From Lishizhenia tianjinensis (GTDB lineage Bacteria; Bacteroidota; Bacteroidia; Flavobacteriales_D; Crocinitomicaceae), in contig NZ_FPAS01000006.1 in NCBI RefSeq assembly GCF_900116425.1, forward strand, positions 186,001 through 250,000: a stretch of DNA of 64,000 nt. Direction: 5' to 3'. This document shows, one piece after another, positions 26,219 through 33,540 of the stretch. Positions within the stretch are counted from its first letter, which is position 1; each line of letters opens with the position of its first letter. The position numbers and the translations under genes were made by a program. The notes under the pieces were generated by a model. That model was not told the origin of the DNA, searched no databases, and saw nothing but the letters and a program-made list of their open reading frames with translations.

Positions 26219-27565
26219 TTATTTAAAAGGTAAAAAGATGGTAAATGTTGTTCCTTCGCCTAAATTACTATTTACTTTAATACTTCCGCCATGTTGCTCT
26301 ACGATCAATTTCACATAGTATAGCCCTAAGCCAAATCCTTTTACATTGTGAAGATTACCTGTAGGAACCCTGTAGAATTTATCGAAAATCATGCGTTGAT
26401 CTTCTTTTTTCATACCAATTCCATTATCGGTTATCTTCAAAGCAACTCCTTGGTTGTAATTATTGGTAACAATATGTATATCAGGATTCACTTCACAATA
26501 CTTAATGGCATTGTCCAGCAAATTAAAAATTACATTGGTGATGTGTACCTCATCGGCGAACACCTCATCTTTACGTGCATTCAATTCTAAGGAAATTTGC
26601 CCTTTATCTTTTAATTGATTGAACTCAAAATTGTCTTTGGCTTCCTCTAGAATTTCATGCAGAGAGAAAACAGATTTACTCAATTTCAACTCTTCTTTAT
26701 CGAGCTTGGCAACATTTAAAACTCGTTCTACTTGATTCTCTAAGCGTTTATTTTCCTTGTAAATAATACTTGCATAGCGCTCAAGTCTTTCCTTGTCTTG
26801 CGATAAATCCTCTCTCAATATCGTTTCACTCGAAAGGGCGATGGTTGAAATGGGCGTTTTCAACTCGTGGGTCATGTTATTGATGAAATCGGTCTTGACT
26901 TCTGAGAGTCTTTTCTGACGAATAATCACACGAATTGAATAAGCAAAAAACAATAAAATAAATGCGACGATGGCAATTAAATACATCCAAGGAGATCTAC
27001 TTCTTGGGTAATTGGCCAAAGAGATGGGGGTTACATTGGGAAAGAAAACCGTAAAATAATGTCCATCCTCTTGGTCCCAATCTAAATTGGGTGAAGTGAT
27101 ACCGGCTACCGTATCTGATATAGGTTCGTAGTATTTTTCTGTAGAATAACGAATGATGTTTCCAAAAACGATACTGTCGTTGAAACAATCGTAAATACCG
27201 TACTGAAAACTTTGGGTGATGTTCTGGTCGTAAAACTCGCGTTTTAATAATTGCTCTAGGTAATAAGGATGCAGATCTTCGTTAATATCTACTTGGTAGT
27301 AGTTCGTGCTGACTTGTTTAACCCTACCGTAAAGGTCAGAACTATCAGCGATATAGGTAGAAATTTCTTCCGTCACGTTTCTGAGTGCTACCTTCACTTG
27401 TTCATGAAACTGACGCAATTGTAAACTGTCTTGTTTTGCTTGTATATTGATATTGGTTTCTTGCGCCTTGAGGGTACTGTTGATCCAAAAAGCTTGAATA
27501 ACCAAAATGCTGAGAATAGAACATATTCCCAGCACAATTACGGTATTGATAGTTTTTCTTTGCAA
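26219..27565 (-). CDS. Membrane sensor histidine kinase
   Basis: A 448-residue sensor kinase partnered with the regulator at 25521. Two membrane helices (residues ~8-28 and ~195-216) flank a periplasmic domain of about 165 residues with no recognised ligand fold. HisKA follows, with His233 in NMTHELKTPIS, and HATPase_c with the N box NVIFNLLDNAIKYC, the G1 box ITDNGIGMK and the G2 box KGFGLGLYYVK. The start is TTG, as no ATG precedes the first membrane helix; it lies seven bases after the MoeB-like gene, which makes a three-gene operon likely. Confidence 0.95.
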   Translation of the reverse strand: MQRKTINTVIVLGICSILSILVIQAFWINSTLKAQETNINIQAKQDSLQLRQFHEQVKVALRNVTEEISTYIADSSDLYGRVKQVSTNYYQVDINEDLHPYYLEQLLKREFYDQNITQSFQYGIYDCFNDSIVFGNIIRYSTEKYYEPISDTVAGITSPNLDWDQEDGHYFTVFFPNVTPISLANYPRSRSPWMYLIAIVAFILLFFAYSIRVIIRQKRLSEVKTDFINNMTHELKTPISTIALSSETILREDLSQDKERLERYASIIYKENKRLENQVERVLNVAKLDKEELKLSKSVFSLHEILEEAKDNFEFNQLKDKGQISLELNARKDEVFADEVHITNVIFNLLDNAIKYCEVNPDIHIVTNNYNQGVALKITDNGIGMKKEDQRMIFDKFYRVPTGNLHNVKGFGLGLYYVKLIVEQHGGSIKVNSNLGEGTTFTIFLPFK

Positions 27566-27572
27566 ACTCTAA

Positions 27573-28691
27573 TTATTGGGCGTCCAACCAAGCAAGGATT
27601 CCACCTTCTAGGTTGTACAAGTTCTCCAAACCATGGTTCTGCTCTAAGTAGGCAATAACATTTGCACTACGCGCACCTGATCTGCAGTGAACTACAACTT
27701 TCCCTTCTTTTTTAAAAGCCTCTACATTGTTTGGCACTTCATTCATAGGTATAAGTTGAGCATCCATGTTTGCTTGATCGTACTCGTATTGTTCTCTTAC
27801 ATCAATCAAAGTGAAATTTTCATTGGCTGCTTGCCATTGCTTTAGTTCTTGAACATTAATAGATTTCATTCCATTTAAATTTTGGACTCCACAAAACTCG
27901 TGGTAGTCAATTAAAGTAGTTTGTTTATTTTCTTTTCGTGTTAACGGATTGTTCTCATCCTTTTGAAAGCTTAAATTAAACGTTTCTTGTGTAAGTCCAT
28001 TGTAAAACATCATTTTCTCACACAGCACCTCGCCAATTCCTGTGATTACTTTGACCACTTCCAAGGCCTGCATACTCCCCATAATACCCGGTAAAACTCC
28101 TATTACTCCTGCTTCAGAGCAACTTTTAACTTCTCCTGCAGCAGGTGGTTGTGGGTAAATATCTCTGTAATTCGCAGATCTACTTCCATCCTTTTTAAGG
28201 AAATTAAATACGGAAAGTTGACCTGTAAATTCATTGATAGAAGCGTGAACGTTTACTTTATCTTTTAAAACACAAGCATCATTAATAAGGTAACGCGTGG
28301 GGAAATTATCTGTTCCATCTACTACGATGTCGTAGTCTTCTATTACCTCAAAAATATTGTCTGCTTGTAGGGAAAGATCAAATACTTCGAAATTTACGTA
28401 AGGGTTTTGGGCTTTCAAATGTTCTACAGCTGCCCGCGTTTTTTTACTACCAACATCTTCCACTTTGTAAAGGGTTTGACGTTGCAAATTAGAAACATCC
28501 ACGGTATCAAAATCTACGATTCCTATGTTCCCAACACCTGCAGCACATAAATAAGAAAGTAAGGGGGATCCTAGTCCACCCGCACCAACTACAAGTACAC
28601 GTGCCTCCTTTAATTTCAATTGGGCTTCTTCTCCAAAACCTTGTAAAATTAAATGACGATTATATCTTACTTTTTCTTTCTCTGTTAACAC
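27573..28691 (-). CDS. MoeB/ThiF-like adenylyltransferase fused to rhodanese
   Basis: A 372-residue E1-like enzyme that adenylates the C-terminus of a ubiquitin-like sulfur carrier (MoaD or ThiS type); the rhodanese part can then supply sulfur. The ThiF domain shows the nucleotide-binding VVGAGGLGSPLLSYL, DFDTVDVSNLQRQ and DGTDNFPTRYLIND, and a catalytic-type Cys191 in KSCSEAGVIGVLPG. The rhodanese domain (~260-372) has the active-site loop VHCRSGARS with Cys336. Neither pair of zinc-binding CxxC motifs of E. coli MoeB is present. The start is GTG at 28691. No moa or thi gene is in this window, so the carrier is not identified. Confidence 0.9.
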   Translation of the reverse strand: MLTEKEKVRYNRHLILQGFGEEAQLKLKEARVLVVGAGGLGSPLLSYLCAAGVGNIGIVDFDTVDVSNLQRQTLYKVEDVGSKKTRAAVEHLKAQNPYVNFEVFDLSLQADNIFEVIEDYDIVVDGTDNFPTRYLINDACVLKDKVNVHASINEFTGQLSVFNFLKKDGSRSANYRDIYPQPPAAGEVKSCSEAGVIGVLPGIMGSMQALEVVKVITGIGEVLCEKMMFYNGLTQETFNLSFQKDENNPLTRKENKQTTLIDYHEFCGVQNLNGMKSINVQELKQWQAANENFTLIDVREQYEYDQANMDAQLIPMNEVPNNVEAFKKEGKVVVHCRSGARSANVIAYLEQNHGLENLYNLEGGILAWLDAQ

Positions 28692-28753
28692 AAGATAAAG
28701 GTAATCATCCTTGCTTTACCCCCTTGTCGTTTTGACGAAAAATCTTTCTTCTT

Positions 28754-30346
28754 TTAACTTCCGTTGGCCGACAAGTTTTTCGTATTTCGTCCTTTGTTCA
28801 CGTAAGAAATTTCTATGTTCTCTATTTTAGCACGTTGATGAAATTCTCGTATGATGTCTTTAATGTCTTCGGCCATGTGTACAACACGTCGTTTGTCTAT
28901 AACAACCTTCGCTTCTCTGGGAATACTATCAAAAGTTGCATTTAAAGAAGCCTTGTTTAAAAAGGTCATGTGTTCCGATAACAACACTACATATTTCTCT
29001 TCGCCATCTACCTCCTTTTTTTCCAAATAATGAGAAAGCTTGAAGTTATCATAGAGTATAAAAAGCACAGACACCACTAAACCTAAAGCGATTCCTTTGA
29101 GTAAGTCTGTAGCTAATATGCCAACTATGGTAACCATGAAAGGGATGAACTCCGTCCAACCTCTTGCAAACATTTGTTTAAACAAGCTCGGTTTGGCCAA
29201 CTTGTATCCTACCACAAAAAGAATGGCAGACAAAGATGCAAAAGGAATTAGATTCAGTATGAAAGGGATAGTAAATACACAAATCACCAAAAACACACCG
29301 TGATAGACTGCAGCCATTTTCGTTTTACCACTGGCCTCTATATTCGCCGATGAACGTACAATTACTTGGGTAATGGGCAAACCTCCGATAACACCAGCAA
29401 CAATATTCCCTATCCCTTGGGCCATTAACTCTCGGTTGGGAGGTGTTGCATGTTTCTCCGGGTCTATTTTGTCTGTAGCTTCTACACACAACAAGGTTTC
29501 TATGCTGGCTACTATGGCTATAGTAAAAGCTGCTATCCAAACACCCGTATTTGTAATTCCTGCAAAATAAGGCAAGACAATTAAATCCTGAAAAGATCTC
29601 CCCTCCACAGCAACGTCCACTCGGTGGGTTGGTATAATTTCCCAACTAGTTCCTTGCGTTAAATACGTGAAAACAATACCCAATACAACCACCACTATGG
29701 CCCCTGGTAAAGTTCCTAAAATGGATTTTTTAATAAAGTCGCGCTCCCAAACAATAAGTATGAATAGAGAAATTAATGTTAAACCAAGGATAACAGGAGA
29801 AATGGCTCCTTCCGTGGTGAACATGATTTTCAATTCTTCGAAAAAGGTGTATTGTTCATTTACATTATCGTAATCTCCCAAAGTATCAGCATCAAAACCA
29901 AAACCATGGGTAATTTCCTTTTTGATCAAAATCAATCCTATGGCAGCCAACATACCTTTAATGACCACATTGGGGAAGTAGTAGGCAACAAAACCTCCTT
30001 TCAAAAATCCTAAAATCAATTGAATCACACCTGCGATTACCACAGCAAGAAAAAGCATGCGCAAGGCGTACATAACCGGATCCATTCCCTCGGGTATCGT
30101 TCCATTTCTAAATCCTTCGGTAGTAGAAAGTATAATGGCAATTAAACCCGCTGCCGGACCAGAAACTCCAATTCTAGATCCGCTCACAGCTCCTACAACA
30201 ACTCCTCCTATGATTCCCGCAATAATACCAGACATAGGCGGAACACCAGAAGCTAAAGCTATACCTAAACAAAGCGGTAGAGCTACTAAAAAAACCACAA
30301 CTCCTGCTTTTATATCGGCTGCGGTATGACGAAATATATTTTCCAT
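28754..30346 (-). CDS. SulP family anion transporter
   Basis: A 530-residue inner-membrane transporter of the SulP/SLC26 family, probably for sulfate, bicarbonate or another anion. It has about 10-12 hydrophobic segments and the family phrases AGVVVFLVALPLCLGIALASG, SGPAAGLIAI, IETLLCVEATDKIDPEKH and GLPITQVIVRSSANIEASGKTK. The C-terminal ~100 residues are a short STAS-like domain (VVLLSEHMTFLNKASL). Some Bacteroidota pair such a transporter with a carbonic anhydrase; none is seen here. It ends about 60 bases before the start of the MoeB-like gene on the same strand. Confidence 0.93.
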   Translation of the reverse strand: MENIFRHTAADIKAGVVVFLVALPLCLGIALASGVPPMSGIIAGIIGGVVVGAVSGSRIGVSGPAAGLIAIILSTTEGFRNGTIPEGMDPVMYALRMLFLAVVIAGVIQLILGFLKGGFVAYYFPNVVIKGMLAAIGLILIKKEITHGFGFDADTLGDYDNVNEQYTFFEELKIMFTTEGAISPVILGLTLISLFILIVWERDFIKKSILGTLPGAIVVVVLGIVFTYLTQGTSWEIIPTHRVDVAVEGRSFQDLIVLPYFAGITNTGVWIAAFTIAIVASIETLLCVEATDKIDPEKHATPPNRELMAQGIGNIVAGVIGGLPITQVIVRSSANIEASGKTKMAAVYHGVFLVICVFTIPFILNLIPFASLSAILFVVGYKLAKPSLFKQMFARGWTEFIPFMVTIVGILATDLLKGIALGLVVSVLFILYDNFKLSHYLEKKEVDGEEKYVVLLSEHMTFLNKASLNATFDSIPREAKVVIDKRRVVHMAEDIKDIIREFHQRAKIENIEISYVNKGRNTKNLSANGS

Positions 30347-30402
30347 TGTGTAAATGAAGGAATCGGATGAATGTGAACTTAAGGTAGGTAAAATAGAGAC
30401 AT

Positions 30403-30433
30403 AAAAAAAGTCCCCATGAACTACATGAGGACT
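30403..30433 (-). terminator. Terminator of kbl
   Basis: The minus strand shows AGTCCTCATG and CATGGGGACT pairing with one mismatch, followed by seven T. It lies about 55 bases after the kbl stop. Confidence 0.75.
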
Positions 30434-30489
30434 AATTTACAATAATATATAAGACTTTTTCTTGTATTGATTTTTATCAACGCAAGATC

Positions 30490-31680
30490 TTAGTCTATCA
30501 CCTTCAATTCCTTACCAACTTTAATGAAGGCAGCAATTGCTTTGTCTAAGTTTTCTTTAGTGTGACCCGCAGAAATTTGCGTTCTAATTCTCGCTTTTCC
30601 TTTCGGTACAACTGGGTAGAAGAATCCGATTGCATAAACACCTTCTTTCAATAACATGTCAGCAAATTTTTGTGACAATGCTGCATCATACAACATGATA
30701 GGAACGATAGGAGAATCTCCTTTTACGATGTCAAATCCTGCTTCGATGATGGCTTTTTTAAAGTAAGCTGTGTTTTCTTCTAACTTATCTCTCAACGAAG
30801 TATCTGTACTCAAAATATCAAATACTTTGTTTGCCGCTCCTACGATAGAAGGTGCCAAAGAGTTAGAGAATAAGTAAGGTCTAGATTTCTGACGCAACAT
30901 TTCAATCACTTCTTTCTTACCTGTAGTGTAACCACCCATGGCTCCACCCAAAGCTTTTCCTAAAGTACCTGTAATGATGTCTACTCTATCCAAACAGTTG
31001 TGGTATTCTGGAACTCCACGACCTGTTTTACCGATAAATCCTGCAGAGTGACACTCATCTGTCATGACCAATGCATCGTATTTATCTGCCAAATCACAAA
31101 TCTCATTCATTTTAGCGATGTCACCGTCCATAGAGAAAACTCCATCAGTAACAATGATTCTAAAACGTTGGTCTTGTGCTTTTTTCAATTGCTCTTCTAA
31201 GTCAGCCATATCGCTGTGCTTGTAACGGTAACGTTGTGCCTTACACAAACGTACACCATCAATAATAGAAGCGTGGTTCAATTCATCAGAGATAATTGCA
31301 TCTTCATCCGTAAACAAAGGTTCGAAAACTCCACCGTTTGCATCAAAAGCAGCTGCGTAAAGAATTGTATCTTCTGTTCCGTAGAAGTCAGCAATACGTC
31401 CTTCCAATTCTTTGTGAATATCTTGCGTACCACAGATAAAACGAACAGATGACATACCAAAACCGTGTGTATCTAAGGCATCTTTAGAAGCTTGAATAAC
31501 TTCTGGGTGAGACGACAAACCAAGGTAGTTGTTGGCACACATAATCACTACATCTTCTCCAGTGCTTACGTGTACTTCTGCACCTTGAGGCGTAGTAATG
31601 ATACGTTCTCTTTTAAATAAACCGTTTTCTTCTATAGCTTTTAACTCACTTGCTAAGTGATCTTGTATTTTTCCGTACAT
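30490..31680 (-). CDS. kbl: Glycine C-acetyltransferase
   Basis: A PLP enzyme that converts 2-amino-3-oxobutyrate plus CoA to glycine and acetyl-CoA in threonine breakdown. Its 396 residues match Kbl. Key motifs: [34 protein letters not shown], ESxDGDI-type [11 protein letters not shown], the substrate-site [15 protein letters not shown] and the PLP-lysine Lys242 in GTLGKALGG. The related enzyme AONS shares the fold, but the [14 protein letters not shown] signature is the Kbl type. tdh is not adjacent. A promoter lies at 31702. Confidence 0.95.
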   Translation of the reverse strand: MYGKIQDHLASELKAIEENGLFKRERIITTPQGAEVHVSTGEDVVIMCANNYLGLSSHPEVIQASKDALDTHGFGMSSVRFICGTQDIHKELEGRIADFYGTEDTILYAAAFDANGGVFEPLFTDEDAIISDELNHASIIDGVRLCKAQRYRYKHSDMADLEEQLKKAQDQRFRIIVTDGVFSMDGDIAKMNEICDLADKYDALVMTDECHSAGFIGKTGRGVPEYHNCLDRVDIITGTLGKALGGAMGGYTTGKKEVIEMLRQKSRPYLFSNSLAPSIVGAANKVFDILSTDTSLRDKLEENTAYFKKAIIEAGFDIVKGDSPIVPIMLYDAALSQKFADMLLKEGVYAIGFFYPVVPKGKARIRTQISAGHTKENLDKAIAAFIKVGKELKVID

Positions 31681-31701
31681 AATTTCCTGTTTTCAGAGGC
31701 A

Positions 31702-31732
31702 CGAAGATAATTAAAAATTAGGGGAAAGGCAA
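31702..31732 (-). promoter_or_regulatory. Promoter of kbl
   Basis: TTG at 31732-31730, a 20-base spacer, then TATCTTCG at 31709-31702, one mismatch from TAnnTTTG. The same TTATCTTCGTG string occurs upstream of gldA at 50206. Confidence 0.5.
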
Positions 31733-31733
31733 T

Positions 31734-32633
31734 CTAGTACACAGGAGCTTTCAGCTTGTGAAAAAGGAGCTCGTTATCTTCTTCAGAAAGTTGATTGGTC
31801 CATCCTAAGAAATAAGCATTAATGGAGTCTACCTCTAATTTATTTACATCCTTATAAGACTCCAACATGATAGAATTTTGATATTTCTTTTCAATTTCAT
31901 CAAACTTAAAAAAGGAATATTCTTGCGTTGGATATAAATCAACTGCTCCAAACAAATGTAAAAATTCATGAGCAATTACAGCCGCGCTTTTACCTTCTAT
32001 GATAGCAAATTCAACGCTATGATCTGTTGCGGTATTCCAAGCATTCCCCTTTACATCTTCGTAATAGGCATTCATGAAATACATGTGAGCGATGTTTTCA
32101 TATTCATATTTATCGCGCAACACAGCATTAAAACTTTGTAAATCATTAATTCTTACATAGCTTGCCAAATTCTTGTTTACAGCAGCTCGGTTAGCTCTCC
32201 CCATGTATTTGGCAATGCCATCCGACCAATTCATATAATCCTTATACTTTGAAACTCCAGATTTGTAAAAAGCTTTATCGTAATGTTCAAAACTCACTTT
32301 AGCATTTTTCTCCTTTATGCTTTTTCTCTTAAATTGATCATGATTAACCAACTTAATTTTTAATGAAACCCCATAATTTGCAGCCTGATCTTCGATCCAA
32401 TCAATAGCCTTTTTAATAGAATCTTGTGTACTCGCTAAATCAAAAGCAGTATATGGATGATGCTTTTCAACATCAACGAAAGCTGCATATAAAATCACTG
32501 AATCTTTCAACAAACCACATACATTTTTGTCTCGCGTATCAGGAATCTTTTCCATTTCTTGATAAACATAGGTTGGCTCTAGGGTAATACAGGCGGTTAA
32601 GAAAAAGACCAAAAATGCAAGTAGTAGTTTCAT
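31734..32633 (-). CDS. Lipoprotein with a metzincin-like zinc protease motif
   Basis: A 299-residue lipoprotein with lipobox LTAC (Cys15). Near residue 222 the sequence HEFLHLFGAVDLY gives HExxHxxGxxD: zinc ligands His222 and His226, catalytic Glu223, and Asp232 in the third-ligand position, as in snapalysin-type metzincins. About 30 residues later NSIMLES could form the Met-turn. An upstream part (AAVIAHEFLH) fits the active-site helix. I do not recognise a named family for the rest. It may be an envelope zinc peptidase; activity is inferred. kbl follows on the same strand but has its own promoter. Confidence 0.7.
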   Translation of the reverse strand: MKLLLAFLVFFLTACITLEPTYVYQEMEKIPDTRDKNVCGLLKDSVILYAAFVDVEKHHPYTAFDLASTQDSIKKAIDWIEDQAANYGVSLKIKLVNHDQFKRKSIKEKNAKVSFEHYDKAFYKSGVSKYKDYMNWSDGIAKYMGRANRAAVNKNLASYVRINDLQSFNAVLRDKYEYENIAHMYFMNAYYEDVKGNAWNTATDHSVEFAIIEGKSAAVIAHEFLHLFGAVDLYPTQEYSFFKFDEIEKKYQNSIMLESYKDVNKLEVDSINAYFLGWTNQLSEEDNELLFHKLKAPVY

Positions 32634-32675
32634 AGGGGTTATTTTATATTTTATAAGCTCTAAAATAGAATTTTG

Positions 32676-33347
32676 TTACAAATATTTACTCCCCTCTCTC
32701 TTCGCTAAAGTTGAAAACTCATGTTCCTCCAAAAAGGCTTTTACAGCTTCTGGGTTATACTTAGAATATTGGCGTAAACTCCAACCTATGGCTTTTTGTA
32801 TGAAGAATTCTTTGTCACCTTTTAAAGTCAAGATTTGTTTTTTGAGCAAGTCAAAATCTACATCGTCTTTGTATTTTAATTGAAAAATCAAAGTGGAACG
32901 CTGTAGCCACAAATGACCAGAAGCGGTAAAGCGCTCTACCATGTATGGAATTTGCTCGGGGTGCTTTTTACAATGGAAACCAAGAATTGTAGAGGCAATA
33001 TAATCCACGCTGTCCCACCAGTCTTTATGGGTCAACAAGAATTCGATAAAGGCCAAATCATCGGGATGATGAAATTTCTTTTGTTGTTTGGCAAAGAGTT
33101 CTTGAGCAATGTATTGGGCTTCTCGCTCTGGGAAATCCCACAATTCTTTGACCAAGGCGCGGTAATCAAAATCAGCATCTTTTAAGGGAAGTAAAGCAAA
33201 AAACTCCTTTTGAATTTCTTTACGCTGAGGAGATTTAATACCAAAAGAGGCAAACCTATTCTTAAGGTAGGCGCTCATTTTTTCTGCGGTGCTCTCTTTG
33301 CGCTCCGCTTCTAATTTTTCTCGTATGATTTCTGCGTACTCGCTCAT
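32676..33347 (-). CDS. DNA alkylation repair protein, AlkD-like
   Basis: A 223-residue all-helical HEAT-repeat protein of the DNA alkylation repair (AlkC/AlkD) superfamily. AlkD enzymes remove 3- and 7-alkylpurines. Signatures: SFGIKSPQRKEIQKEFF near residue 35, WDFPEREAQYIAQEL, WWDSVDYIAS (Trp-Asp catalytic-region pattern) and KEFFIQKAIGWSLRQYSKYNPE. The substrate is inferred from the family. It is a single gene beside the metzincin-like lipoprotein gene, in the same direction, 42 bases apart. Confidence 0.92.
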   Translation of the reverse strand: MSEYAEIIREKLEAERKESTAEKMSAYLKNRFASFGIKSPQRKEIQKEFFALLPLKDADFDYRALVKELWDFPEREAQYIAQELFAKQQKKFHHPDDLAFIEFLLTHKDWWDSVDYIASTILGFHCKKHPEQIPYMVERFTASGHLWLQRSTLIFQLKYKDDVDFDLLKKQILTLKGDKEFFIQKAIGWSLRQYSKYNPEAVKAFLEEHEFSTLAKREGSKYL

Positions 33348-33381
33348 TTCTCTCTTCTAATTAATTCTACATGTAGTACTT

Positions 33382-33415
33382 ATCTCGATATCTCGATATC
33401 TCGACTCCGCTCGAC
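33382..33415. repeat. Short tandem repeat of ATCTCGAT and inverted CTCGAC
   Basis: The unit ATCTCGAT occurs at 10-base spacing twice and part of a third time, followed by CTCGACTCCGCTCGAC. A diverged copy of the second part, GGACTCCGCTTGATAAACTTG, lies at about 33504-33526. The spacer between the AlkD-like gene and the M1 gene holds nothing else. It is similar to short dispersed intergenic repeats of flavobacteria; this last point is from memory. Confidence 0.5.
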
Positions 33416-33540
33416 AACCTTGGTTTTAACCTTTCATTTTGAAAAAGAAACTTTCATTTACAAGGCGAAATGATATTCCATCTGACCTTCTACTGACTGT
33501 TGGACTCCGCTTGATAAACTTGTTTTTATTCTATCGTTAC

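Noticed and set aside
30490-31680. 8-amino-7-oxononanoate synthase (bioF) for the PLP enzyme
   Set aside because: The [14 protein letters not shown] signature, 396-residue length and [10 protein letters not shown] pattern fit glycine C-acetyltransferase; no biotin genes are near.
33382-33415. Possible CRISPR-like repeat
   Set aside because: The repeats are only 8-16 bases, abut each other without spacers, and no cas gene is near.
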